Both the position numbers and the translations under genes were made by a program. The notes beneath the pieces were generated by a model. It saw nothing but the letters and a program-made list of their open reading frames with translations, searched no databases and was not told where the DNA came from. Positions 1 to 7,810 of a stretch of DNA of 13,205 bases are shown here, piece by piece. Where the stretch lies: NCBI GenBank assembly GCA_041582695.1, contig JBFIBB010000071.1:1-13205 (forward strand), in the 5' to 3' direction. Positions within the stretch are counted from its first letter, which is position 1. Each line of letters opens with the position of its first letter. This DNA is from JAWKWH01 sp041582695. Lineage in GTDB: Bacteria; Pseudomonadota; Alphaproteobacteria; Rhizobiales; Rhizobiaceae.

Positions 1-2
1 CG

Positions 3-650
<648 letters not shown>

Positions 651-664
651 CGGCAAAAGACTGC

Positions 665-698
665 GAACCTTTCCGGATGATCTCCGGAAAGGTTCTTT
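665..698 (+). terminator. Hairpin with short T-rich tail between dnaK and dnaJ
   Basis: A perfect 13-bp inverted repeat (GAACCTTTCCGGA at 665-677, TCCGGAAAGGTTC at 683-695) has a 5-nt loop TGATC and is followed by TTTCTCT. The shape is that of a rho-independent terminator with a weak T tract. dnaJ starts only 19 nt after the stem. It is therefore probably a partial terminator or mRNA-processing and stability element that lowers dnaJ expression relative to dnaK, not a full stop. That role is inference. Confidence 0.7.
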
Positions 699-716
699 CT
701 CTATCGGGCAGGCAGA

Positions 717-1853
717 ATGGCGAAAGCTGACTTTTACGAAACGCTTGGTGTCGGGCGCGACGCGGATGAGGGAACGCTGAAGAGCGCATTCCGCAAGCTC
801 GCGATGAAGTATCATCCCGACAAGAACCCCGGCGACAAGGAAGCCGAGGTCAAGTTCAAGGAAATCGGCGAGGCTTACGAGACGCTGAAGGACCCGCAGA
901 AGCGGGCCGCATACGACCGGTTCGGCCATGCCGCTTTCGAGAATGGAGGGCCGGGAGGCTTCGGCGGCGGCGGTTTCTCGGGCGGCGGCTTCGCCGACAT
1001 CTTCGAGGATATCTTCGGCGAGATGATGGGCGGCGGGCGGCAGCGCCGCTCTGCCAATGGACGCGAGCGCGGCGCCGATCTCCGCTACAACATGGAAATC
1101 ACGCTAGAGGAGTGCTGGTCGGGAAAGACCGCGCAGATTCGCGTTCCGACGGCCGTGCAGTGCGAGGAGTGTTCGGGTTCAGGCGCCAAGCCGGGATCCT
1201 CGCCCGTCACCTGCGCCATGTGCTCGGGCTCGGGCCGGGTGCGCGCGGCGCAAGGTTTCTTCTCCATCGAACGCACCTGCCCGCAATGCCATGGCCGGGG
1301 ACAGACGATTTCCGATCCGTGCACCAAATGCTCGGGCCACGGGCGGGTCACCGAGGAGCGTTCGCTGTCGGTCAACATTCCGGCCGGCATCGAGGACGGC
1401 ACGCGCATCCGGCTGGCGGGCGAAGGCGAAGCGGGGCTGCGCGGCGGACCACCCGGCGATCTCTACATCTTCATTTCTGCCAAGCCGCACGAGTTTTTCC
1501 AGCGCGACGGTGCCGACCTCTATTGCAAGGTGCCGCTGTCGATGACGACGGCCGCGCTCGGCGGCTCGTTCGAGGTGGCGACGCTCGACGGCACACAAAC
1601 CCGCGTCAAGGTGCCCGAGGGCACGCAGAACGGCCGCCAGTTCCGGCTGAAGGGCAAGGGCATGCCGGTGCTGCGCCAGCCAAACATGGGCGATCTCTAC
1701 ATTCAGGTCGCCGTGGAGACGCCGCAGAAGCTGAGCCGCAGGCAGCGCGAACTGCTCGAGGAGTTCGAGAAAATTTCGTCAAAGGACAACTCGCCGCAAT
1801 CGGCGGGATTTTTCAGCCGGATGAAAGAGTTTTTTGATTCTTTCGGTGAATAG
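717..1853 (+). CDS. dnaJ: Chaperone DnaJ (Hsp40, class A)
   Basis: DnaJ is the cytoplasmic co-chaperone that delivers clients to DnaK and stimulates its ATPase. The 378-aa protein has full class A architecture. The J domain occupies about residues 1-70 with the HPD motif at 33-35. A Gly/Phe-rich linker follows (about 75-110, with several GGGF-type repeats). The zinc-binding region has four CxxC pairs at Cys149/152, 166/169, 188/191 and 202/205, mostly of the CxxCxGxG form. The C-terminal beta-domains follow, including GEGEAGLRGGPPGDLYI and the second domain around KVPEGTQNGRQFRLKGKG. Length is normal for the family. The ATG has a GGCAGG-like ribosome site just upstream. It lies in the same orientation as dnaK and probably shares its transcript, subject to the intervening hairpin. 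Confidence 0.98.
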   Translation: MAKADFYETLGVGRDADEGTLKSAFRKLAMKYHPDKNPGDKEAEVKFKEIGEAYETLKDPQKRAAYDRFGHAAFENGGPGGFGGGGFSGGGFADIFEDIFGEMMGGGRQRRSANGRERGADLRYNMEITLEECWSGKTAQIRVPTAVQCEECSGSGAKPGSSPVTCAMCSGSGRVRAAQGFFSIERTCPQCHGRGQTISDPCTKCSGHGRVTEERSLSVNIPAGIEDGTRIRLAGEGEAGLRGGPPGDLYIFISAKPHEFFQRDGADLYCKVPLSMTTAALGGSFEVATLDGTQTRVKVPEGTQNGRQFRLKGKGMPVLRQPNMGDLYIQVAVETPQKLSRRQRELLEEFEKISSKDNSPQSAGFFSRMKEFFDSFGE

Positions 1854-1892
1854 AACCGCGATTTTCGCAATCGCATCAATAATTTTCATTTT

Positions 1893-1919
1893 CTGACGCA
1901 AGGTCAGGTGTTAGATAAT
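1893..1919 (+). promoter_or_regulatory. Possible promoter upstream of pmtA
   Basis: In the 131-bp gap after dnaJ, CTGACG (1893-1898) and GATAAT (1914-1919) are spaced by 15 bp, in an A/T-rich stretch. The -10 matches TATAAT at 5 of 6 positions; the -35 matches at 4 of 6 and the spacing is short. A small inverted repeat, CTGAC-GCAAG-GTCAG (1893-1907), overlaps the -35. This is compatible with pmtA having its own promoter, but it is motif reading only. Confidence 0.35.
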
Positions 1920-1984
1920 CATAGCGGAGAGGGCTCACGGCAGGCGCCGGGCACGACCGGACTTGCGATGTGGAAAGAGACGAC

Positions 1985-2581
1985 ATGAACCAGTTGCGGC
2001 GGCGTTTTGCCGAGAAGTTCGACGAAGAGGTGCGCTTCTTCAAGGGCTGGATGGACGGCCCCAAGGCGGTTGGCGCGGTACTGCCGACGAGTTCGATCAC
2101 GGCGCGACGCATGGCTTCGGTCATCAATCCCGATTCCGGCCTGCCGGTCCTCGAGCTCGGACCCGGCACCGGCGTCATCACCAAGGCGATCCTGAAGCGC
2201 GGCGTCCGGCCCGAAAAGCTCTGGTCGATCGAGTATTCAGCGGATTTCGTCGAGCATCTGCGACAGGAGTTTCCGGGCATCAACCTGGTTCACGGCGACG
2301 CGTTCGATCTGGACGCCTCGCTCGGAAAGCACCGGGACCTGGTGTTCGATTCGGTGATTTCGGCCGTGCCCTTGCTGAGTTTCCCTGTCGAAAAACGGAT
2401 TTCCTTCGTCGAGGACATCATGGACCGGCTGCCGCCGGGCAGGCCGATGGTGCAGATCACCTACGGACCGCTGTCGCCGGTTCCGGGACGGCGCGGCAAT
2501 TTCACCGTTGAGCACCACGATTTCGTGTTCAGGAACTTTCCGCCGGCGCAGCTATGGATCTACCGCCGGAACGCGGCGTGA
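1985..2581 (+). CDS. pmtA: Phosphatidylethanolamine N-methyltransferase PmtA
   Basis: PmtA transfers methyl groups from S-adenosylmethionine to phosphatidylethanolamine, giving the mono-, di- and trimethylated forms and finally phosphatidylcholine, at the cytoplasmic face of the inner membrane. The 198-aa product has the SAM-binding glycine-rich motif ELGPGTG at residues 57-63. It also has the family-typical N-terminal block KFDEEVRFFKGWMDGPK and a C-terminal PPAQLWIYRR. The overall sequence is recognisably that of the rhizobial (Sinorhizobium-type) PmtA, not the larger eukaryotic enzyme. I chose ATG 1985 because purine-rich GGAAAGAG lies just upstream; an in-frame GTG at 1970 would add 5 residues. 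It follows dnaJ in the same orientation, an arrangement I recall from Sinorhizobium. There is a possible promoter in the gap. Confidence 0.93.
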   Translation: MNQLRRRFAEKFDEEVRFFKGWMDGPKAVGAVLPTSSITARRMASVINPDSGLPVLELGPGTGVITKAILKRGVRPEKLWSIEYSADFVEHLRQEFPGINLVHGDAFDLDASLGKHRDLVFDSVISAVPLLSFPVEKRISFVEDIMDRLPPGRPMVQITYGPLSPVPGRRGNFTVEHHDFVFRNFPPAQLWIYRRNAA

Positions 2582-2646
2582 TGGGGCGAGGAGCGGACAA
2601 ACCGGATGTCTGGCGCCCAGGATAGTTCGGGACTTCGTGGCGCAGG

Positions 2647-4350
2647 TTAGGTCTTAGTATTCAACATAGAAGTCGCAAAATCCAAATGGGCGTCAGCGTG
2701 TGTCCTCGCCACAACGGACAATAGCTCACGTGCAAGCGCTGTAGTCTCACGATCATCACCACGCAAGTTTGACAGGCGGACCTGATCGGTCAGGATTTCG
2801 ACCAAAAGGCCTGCATACAGATCCGTGACCGAGCAGCAGCGCTCGCGCGCATATGTCAGCCACTTGCTGGCATCCTGATAATCTTTGGCTTCGATATTAA
2901 CCAGCGCAAGCGAACGCGCTACGGCAGCTTGCCAACACGGGTCAGCCAGCTGGTTGCTAAGGGCAAGGGCTCCTTCGAGGTCGGTCAGTGTGGAATTTCC
3001 AATCTCGTGAAGCGCAAGCCTAACCTCTGCGAGCAGCGCTACCGGCCAAGGCCGGAAGGCCAGCCAACGAGTATCGTCGCAAAGTTGAAGGCATTCGATA
3101 AGCCAATCTCGTGCTTCACTGGGCCGACCCGCACGGAGAACGCCCCAAGCCCCGATTCCAAGCGACCAGATTTCGCGCCGGCGATTGTCTGCGGCACGGG
3201 CAAGTTCAAGTGCCTGGTGAAAATGCGAGACACCCAATTCGATCTGGCCCCAGTCAACAAGATTGAATCCGGAGAAGGCGTGTATGCTTGCGAGACAATC
3301 GTCGTTATCGCGAGCGTAGCTCATCGCCTCTTCGAGGAAAGTGGCGGCCGATGGGCGCCGCCCCGCCAAGGCCTCGCTGTACCCCAGTTCGCAAAGAGCA
3401 TGCGCCGCGATGCCTGAAGACCCAATTTTGATGGCGATCTCGGCGGCATTCTGCAAAGCTAGCGCGCCTTCGTCATCGAAACCCCGGACAGCGTGTATCA
3501 GCGAGGTTCCAAGCTCCTGGAGGGCAGAGGCCAGGAGATGATTGTCGCAGGCTTTCTCCGCCTCATCCGCCGCCCGTCGCAGGCAATCCAGTCCGGCATC
3601 CACTGCTCCAGCCGATACGGCCGCCTTTCCAGATTTGATCAACGCGTCAATCGTCGCAGTTTTTGAGACACCCTGCGGAGCATCTGCAATAGACCTTCTC
3701 GCGGCGGCTCGCAGTGCCGGCGATGGTTTTTCGCCGGTTTCCCTGAGAAACCTTGCTTCCGTCGCATCAACGTGCGCGACCGCTGCGGCAATGTCGCCGG
3801 ATGCGGCCAGACATTTGACGAGAACGATATGTCCGGACTCATCCAGCGGGCGACAAGTGACCGCGCGTTCAGCCAGCGTCCTCGCGCGGTCATAAACGCC
3901 GGTAGACAGGGCGCGCATAGCCTCCCGGCGCAACCGTCCGTATAGCCGGCTGGCAACGTGTTCCCGCTCGATCATCAGCCAGGTATCGAATTCGGCGCTG
4001 GTTGCGGCTTCAATGCCTTCCAAAAAACTTGTCGACCCTGATTCGGCAATATCGGCTGCCTCAATGTTCCAGATGTCGACAAATGTATCTGGCGGAAGAT
4101 TGAGGATAATTGGATCGCCCTGCAGTGTCTTTGGTCCTGTTGCCTTGCGAAGTGACGCCAGGCACCATCGCAATGCGCCAAGTGGATCTTCGACATTTGC
4201 GAAGACTTCAGCGGCGAGTTCCCGACGGCTGAGGGCCCGTTTTGTGCACAGCAATCGCGCCAGCACCGCCCAAGGCTGGTGCCCTGGTACCGCAGGTTCG
4301 GTTCCGTCGTCCGCCACGATCTTCGGCTTGCCGATCAGGTAAATCTTCAA
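2647..4350 (-). CDS. SARP/BTAD-type transcriptional regulator with TPR-like C-terminus
   Basis: A probable DNA-binding activator of 567 aa. The N-terminus (about residues 1-90) looks like the OmpR-type winged helix of SARP regulators: KIYLIGKPKI strand, WAVLARLLCTKRALSRRELAAEVF helices, then a RWCLASLRKA recognition region. A BTAD-like all-helical domain follows to about residue 220 (RLRREAMRALSTGVYDRARTLAERAV, typical paired helices). The remaining 340 or so residues are repeated helix pairs of TPR type. No NB-ARC or AAA ATPase motif is seen, so this is a SARP-TPR form without a nucleotide switch. I prefer TTG 4350, because GGGAG lies 9 nt upstream and a -10-like box sits at 4382-4387. A GTG at 4368 would add 6 residues but would leave almost no leader. 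GC is visibly lower than in neighbouring genes. It is divergent from the DUF4242 gene, its likely target. Ligand and regulon are unknown. Confidence 0.82.
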   Translation of the reverse strand: MKIYLIGKPKIVADDGTEPAVPGHQPWAVLARLLCTKRALSRRELAAEVFANVEDPLGALRWCLASLRKATGPKTLQGDPIILNLPPDTFVDIWNIEAADIAESGSTSFLEGIEAATSAEFDTWLMIEREHVASRLYGRLRREAMRALSTGVYDRARTLAERAVTCRPLDESGHIVLVKCLAASGDIAAAVAHVDATEARFLRETGEKPSPALRAAARRSIADAPQGVSKTATIDALIKSGKAAVSAGAVDAGLDCLRRAADEAEKACDNHLLASALQELGTSLIHAVRGFDDEGALALQNAAEIAIKIGSSGIAAHALCELGYSEALAGRRPSAATFLEEAMSYARDNDDCLASIHAFSGFNLVDWGQIELGVSHFHQALELARAADNRRREIWSLGIGAWGVLRAGRPSEARDWLIECLQLCDDTRWLAFRPWPVALLAEVRLALHEIGNSTLTDLEGALALSNQLADPCWQAAVARSLALVNIEAKDYQDASKWLTYARERCCSVTDLYAGLLVEILTDQVRLSNLRGDDRETTALARELLSVVARTHADAHLDFATSMLNTKT

Positions 4351-4381
4351 ATGACCGCGCTCCCGCACTGGGCTCGCTGGA

Positions 4382-4390
4382 ATTCTAGCA
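4382..4390 (-). promoter_or_regulatory. Extended -10 box for the SARP-type regulator gene
   Basis: Read on the minus strand, TGCTAGAAT is an extended -10 (TG-n-TAGAAT, 5 of 6 to TATAAT). No good -35 is seen 16-18 bp upstream. A start near 4375 would leave a leader of about 25 nt before the TTG at 4350, but only about 7 nt before the GTG at 4368. This is one reason for choosing the shorter protein. Confidence 0.4.
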
Positions 4391-4511
4391 CAGCAGCCGT
4401 GTGGCTAACCGTGAGAAACGTTGAAGATGTTTTTTTGCGCCGCAAACGCCCCGCCAAACGATGGGGTTTCAGATTGATGGTCGCCCAGTCAAGCAGTGGA
4501 AAGGAACACCA

Positions 4512-4787
4512 ATGCCCAAGTTTCTCGTTGAAAGAAATATCCCCGGAGCCGACACCCTTACACAGCAAGAGCTCAGGGACATTTCGGCCAAATCGAACAG
4601 CGTCGTCGACAGTCTTGGGGTGCCATATATCTGGCATCGAACCTACGCCGCGGGCGACAAACTTTACTGCATTCATGAAGCGGACAACGCCGAGGCGATT
4701 TACAACCACGCCAAGAAGGGCGGCTTTCCGGCCGATTTGGTCGTTGAAATCAAAAACATCTTCGGCCCGGAGACGGCAGCGGCTTGA
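4512..4787 (+). CDS. DUF4242 family protein (SCO4226-like, possible nickel-binding)
   Basis: A 91-aa cytoplasmic protein with no signal peptide. It starts MPKFLVERNIPGAD and continues through WHRTYAAGDKLYCIHEA, AEAIYNHAKKGGFPAD and VVEIKNIFGP. This is the small ferredoxin-like alpha/beta fold pattern of DUF4242. The best-known relative, Streptomyces SCO4226, was described as a nickel-binding protein. Candidate metal ligands here are the two histidines and one cysteine around WHRTY and YCIHEA, plus the later NHAKK histidine, but binding is inference. The start is set by AAGGA 6 nt before ATG 4512; a longer in-frame ATG at 4461 lacks such a site. It is transcribed divergently from the SARP-type regulator, which suggests control by it. 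A GC-rich hairpin follows the stop codon. Confidence 0.8.
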   Translation: MPKFLVERNIPGADTLTQQELRDISAKSNSVVDSLGVPYIWHRTYAAGDKLYCIHEADNAEAIYNHAKKGGFPADLVVEIKNIFGPETAAA

Positions 4788-4802
4788 ACAGCAATAACCA
4801 GC

Positions 4803-4832
4803 AGGGGGCCGATGTGCGGGCCCCCTTCCTCT
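4803..4832 (+). terminator. Probable terminator after the DUF4242 gene
   Basis: AGGGGGCC (4803-4810) pairs with GGCCCCCT (4819-4826) around an 8-nt loop, followed by TCCTCTCC. The stem is strong and starts 16 nt after the stop codon. The T tract is poor, so termination efficiency is uncertain. It lies between two convergent genes and could serve both strands. Confidence 0.55.
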
Positions 4833-4866
4833 CCCCGTCTCCCTCAAGAGGGTGCCGGAAACCGCG

Positions 4867-6774
4867 CTACACCCCAATTCCCCGGTCGTTCAGCGCAGTC
4901 TTGATTTCGGTCAGGATCGCCGGATCGTCGATCGTCGCCGGCATTTTCCACGGCTCCTTGTCGGCGATCTTCTGCATCGTCGCGCGAAGGATCTTGCCCG
5001 ACCGCGTCTTGGGCAGCCGCGGCACGGCGAGCACCAACTTGAAGGCGGCTACCGGGCCGATCTTGTTGCGGACCAGCTTGATCACCTCGGATTCGATATC
5101 GCCATTGCTGCGCTCGACGCCGGCGTTGAGCACGACGAAACCGCAGGGGATCTGGCCCTTCATCTCGTCGGCGATGCCGATGACGGCGCATTCGGCGACG
5201 TCGGGATGTTCGGCGACGACCTCCTCCATCGCGCCGGTCGACAGGCGATGGCCGGCGACGTTGATGATGTCGTCGGTGCGCGCCATGATGAACAGGTAGC
5301 CGTCATCGTCGATGATGCCGGCGTCGGCCGTCTTGTAGTAGCCCGGAAACTCCTCGAGGTAGGAACCGCGAAAGCGTTCGTCCGCGTTCCACAGCGTCGG
5401 AAGGTTGCCGGGCGGCAGCGGCAATTTGACGACGATGTTGCCGAGCGTGCCCTTGGCAACGGGATGGCCGGCGTCATCCAGCACGTCCATGGCGTACCCC
5501 GGCATCGGCACCGTCGGCGAACCGTATTTGACGGGAAGCTGGCCCAGTCCGACTGGATTGCCGGCGATCACCCAACCGGTTTCCGTCTGCCACCAGTGAT
5601 CGATCACCGGAACCTTCAATTTCTGTTCGGCCCATTTGATCGTTTCGGGATCGGCGCGCTCGCCGGCGAGAAACAGGGTGCGGAATCCGCTCAAGTCGTA
5701 GTTGCCGACAAGTTCGCCTTGCGGGTCGCGCTGCTTGATGGCGCGAAACGCCGTCGGCGCGGTGAAAAGCGCCGAGACCCTGTGCTCGCTGATCACCCGC
5801 CAGAACGTTCCGGCATCGGGCGTTCCAACCGGCTTGCCCTCGAACACGATGGTGGTCGCGCCATGCAGCAGTGGCGCGTAGACGATATAGGAGTGGCCGA
5901 CAACCCAGCCGACATCGGACGCCGCCCAGAACACTTCGCCCGGCTCGATGCCGTACATCGCCTTCATCGTCCATTTGAGGGCGACCATGTGGCCGCCATT
6001 GTCGCGGACCACGCCCTTGGGCTGGCCGGTCGTGCCCGAGGTGTAGAGGATGTAGAGCGGATCGGTCGCCGCGACCGGCACGCAATCAGCCTTGCGGCCA
6101 TCGGCCTTCGCCCTGCCGACGGCGTCCGCATAATCGATGTCGCGGCCTTCGATCAGCTCGCAACGCTCCTCTTCGCGCTGCAGGACGATGCAGGCTGAAG
6201 GCTTGTTGGCGGAGAGCTCGATCGCCTCGTCGAGCAGCGGCTTGTAGGCGACGACGCGCCCCGGCTCCAGGCCGCAGGAAGCGGAAATGATCAGCTTCGG
6301 CCGGGCGTCGTCGATGCGAGTGGCCAGTTCCTTGGCGGCGAACCCGCCGAAGACAACGGAATGAACGGCGCCAAGACGGGCGCAGGCCAGCATCGCAAAC
6401 ACGGCCTCCGGCACCATCGGCATGTAGATGATCACACGGTCGCCCTTGCCGACGCCCGTGCCGGCGATGACCGCGGCGAGCGCAGCCACCTCGTCGAGCA
6501 ACTGCGAATAGGTGTAAGTCTGTTTGCGCCCGGTCATGGGGCTGTCGTAGATCACCGCCGGCTGATCGCCCCGGCCCGCCGCGATGTGGCGGTCGACGGC
6601 GTTGAAGCAGGTGTTGCATTCGGCATCCGGAAACCAGCGTCCAAAAACGCCGGCATCCTTGTCGAATACCTTCTGCGGCGCTTTTGTCCAGTCGATCTCA
6701 CGGGCGGCACCGGCCCAGAAACCTTCCGGATCGCTTTTCCAGCTTTCATAGACCTGATGATAACGCGAACCCAT
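4867..6774 (-). CDS. prpE: Propionyl-CoA synthetase (propionate-CoA ligase)
   Basis: An AMP-forming acyl-CoA ligase that activates propionate (and to some extent acetate) to the CoA thioester through an acyl-adenylate, in the cytoplasm. The 635-aa product has the N-terminal ACS domain (YHQVYESWKSDPEGFW, DWTKAP). The adenylate-forming loop YTSGTTGQPKG lies at about residues 244-254, followed by ASDVGWVVGHSYIVYAPLLHG, WWQTETG and the hinge region GYYKTADAG. The C-terminal PKTRSGK has its catalytic lysine near residue 594. These blocks fit PrpE/ACSS3 better than Acs, though substrate choice cannot be proved from sequence. ATG 6774 is preferred because GGAGAG lies 5 nt upstream; an in-frame GTG at 6795 lacks a good site. 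No prpBCD genes are nearby, so propionyl-CoA probably goes to the methylmalonyl-CoA route (inference). Confidence 0.93.
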   Translation of the reverse strand: MGSRYHQVYESWKSDPEGFWAGAAREIDWTKAPQKVFDKDAGVFGRWFPDAECNTCFNAVDRHIAAGRGDQPAVIYDSPMTGRKQTYTYSQLLDEVAALAAVIAGTGVGKGDRVIIYMPMVPEAVFAMLACARLGAVHSVVFGGFAAKELATRIDDARPKLIISASCGLEPGRVVAYKPLLDEAIELSANKPSACIVLQREEERCELIEGRDIDYADAVGRAKADGRKADCVPVAATDPLYILYTSGTTGQPKGVVRDNGGHMVALKWTMKAMYGIEPGEVFWAASDVGWVVGHSYIVYAPLLHGATTIVFEGKPVGTPDAGTFWRVISEHRVSALFTAPTAFRAIKQRDPQGELVGNYDLSGFRTLFLAGERADPETIKWAEQKLKVPVIDHWWQTETGWVIAGNPVGLGQLPVKYGSPTVPMPGYAMDVLDDAGHPVAKGTLGNIVVKLPLPPGNLPTLWNADERFRGSYLEEFPGYYKTADAGIIDDDGYLFIMARTDDIINVAGHRLSTGAMEEVVAEHPDVAECAVIGIADEMKGQIPCGFVVLNAGVERSNGDIESEVIKLVRNKIGPVAAFKLVLAVPRLPKTRSGKILRATMQKIADKEPWKMPATIDDPAILTEIKTALNDRGIGV

Positions 6775-6812
6775 TCCAACTCTCCCGATCGGCACGAAGC
6801 CTGTTCAGCGTA

Positions 6813-6839
6813 ATTACATTCTGTTGCCGGTTGCGTCCA
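6813..6839 (-). promoter_or_regulatory. Weak candidate promoter for prpE
   Basis: On the minus strand, TGGACG (6834-6839) and TGTAAT (6813-6818) form a -35/-10 pair with a short 15-bp spacer. The -10 matches at 5 of 6 positions. The predicted start would give a leader of about 30 nt before ATG 6774. The spacing is suboptimal, so confidence is low. Confidence 0.3.
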
Positions 6840-6840
6840 T

Positions 6841-6870
6841 TTGACTATCGGAGCAAGACATTGGGCCTAT
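6841..6870 (+). promoter_or_regulatory. Candidate promoter for the small membrane protein gene
   Basis: TTGACT (6841-6846) and GCCTAT (6865-6870) are 18 bp apart. A start near 6877 would leave about 34 nt of leader before ATG 6911. It would also exclude the in-frame ATG at 6869 as a usable start. It sits back to back with the candidate prpE promoter. Confidence 0.33.
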
Positions 6871-6910
6871 GCGGCTTGACGCTGGCGGCAAAGGATGGCC
6901 ATTGCCCACA

Positions 6911-7072
6911 ATGACCAAGATTCTGTCGCTCCTGATCATCGTCGCGATGATCCTGCACCTGATCCGGCCCCTCGGTCTTCCCGGACTGAAGCGGAGGGCG
7001 GATTTCTGGAAAATCGCGCTGCTGGCGATGGCGGCGATTTCACTGACGGTCGTGATCAGACCCGGCGGCTGA
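6911..7072 (+). CDS. Small membrane protein, function unknown (53 aa)
   Basis: Not a family with a known function. The 53-residue protein starts MTKILSLLIIVAMILHLIRPLG, a hydrophobic segment of about 16-18 residues. A short basic loop follows (GLKRRADFWK), then a second hydrophobic helix (IALLAMAAISLTVVI) ending in RPGG. It is thus predicted as a two-helix hairpin in the inner membrane. The composition and small size look like a real conserved miniprotein, and I recall similar rhizobial sequences, but I cannot confirm conservation here. The ribosome site is weak (GGATGG about 12 nt upstream). An in-frame ATG at 6869 would add 14 residues of non-hydrophobic sequence. Its last 33 bp overlap the 3' end of the opposing SGNH hydrolase gene. 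Confidence 0.6.
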   Translation: MTKILSLLIIVAMILHLIRPLGLPGLKRRADFWKIALLAMAAISLTVVIRPGG

Positions 7073-7783
7073 ATGGCCTAGGACAAGATCGCAGAGATGG
7101 CCGGCCCAGTGACGGTAGCCTTCCGGTCCGGCATGAAAACCGTCGCGTGAAAATCCTTTGGGATCGATATCGGGCAGTCGGGGCGCTGCGATGGCGCCGC
7201 GCTCGGCGCAGAGGCGCGCACCAAGGCGGTTGAACGCCTGCGCCCTGATTTCAAGCAGGGCGGCCATCGGATGCGGCAGGGCCGGCACCCTCTTCATGTC
7301 GATGGCCGGCGACCAGATGATCGCGGCGGCCGGAAAACGCGCCTTGAGCGCGTAGATCAGGCCGCCGAACTCGCGCTTGAAACGCGCCAGCGTGTGGAAG
7401 TTCTTCACGTCGTTGGTGCCTACTGAAAGCACGACATAGGTCCATGGGTCGCGCGCCAGGTTGGGCACGGCATAATCGCGGATCTGACCGCTCGTCGCCG
7501 AATTGAAGCCGGCGGCGCGCCAGACGACCGGGCGGCCGGAGCGCCTGTTCATGGCAACAGCCAGATGACTCGCCAGATTGTCGCTCGTCGACGATACGCC
7601 GATGCCGACCGCGGACGAATCGCCGAGGATCAATAGCCGGATTGGCTCGCCCTTGCCCGGCAGTTCGCCCGAGACCGGTCCCTCGGGCGGCAGCAGGCGA
7701 TCGGTGCGAAGGCGAACGCCGACGCCCTGCCAGATGTAAACCGGCAGGGCCAACCAGGTGAGAAGCAGTTTCAGCGGCGTCAT
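7040..7783 (-). CDS. SGNH/GDSL-family hydrolase, membrane-anchored or secreted
   Basis: A serine esterase or lipase-like hydrolase of the SGNH superfamily, 247 aa. The N-terminus (MTPLKLLLTWLALPVYIWQG) is a short basic start followed by a hydrophobic stretch, so it is probably exported or anchored with the catalytic domain in the periplasm. Block I is LGDSSAVGIGV with nucleophile Ser56. Block II glycine and asparagine may be in AAGFNSATSGQ. Block III is SVGTND with Asn124, and block V is DGFHAGPEGY with Asp214 and His217. All expected catalytic residues are present. The substrate is unknown; relatives act on lipids, acyl or acetyl esters of glycans, or peptidoglycan. It lies 72 bp downstream of the aldolase gene on the same strand, separated by a strong hairpin. 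The start has no clear Shine-Dalgarno sequence. Confidence 0.85.
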   Translation of the reverse strand: MTPLKLLLTWLALPVYIWQGVGVRLRTDRLLPPEGPVSGELPGKGEPIRLLILGDSSAVGIGVSSTSDNLASHLAVAMNRRSGRPVVWRAAGFNSATSGQIRDYAVPNLARDPWTYVVLSVGTNDVKNFHTLARFKREFGGLIYALKARFPAAAIIWSPAIDMKRVPALPHPMAALLEIRAQAFNRLGARLCAERGAIAAPRLPDIDPKGFSRDGFHAGPEGYRHWAGHLCDLVLGHSAAGSDHDRQ

Positions 7784-7810
7784 CGACGGAAGATCAAGCG
7801 TGCAACGGCG

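Noticed and set aside
2929..3417. Plus-strand open frame of 162 codons inside the SARP-type regulator
   Set aside because: The minus-strand frame gives coherent winged-helix, BTAD and TPR sequence over 567 residues; the plus frame does not.
4852..6198. Long plus-strand open frame (448 codons) opposite prpE
   Set aside because: It is fully antisense to a clear PrpE, has no recognisable domain and has the low-complexity composition expected of a shadow of GC-rich codons.
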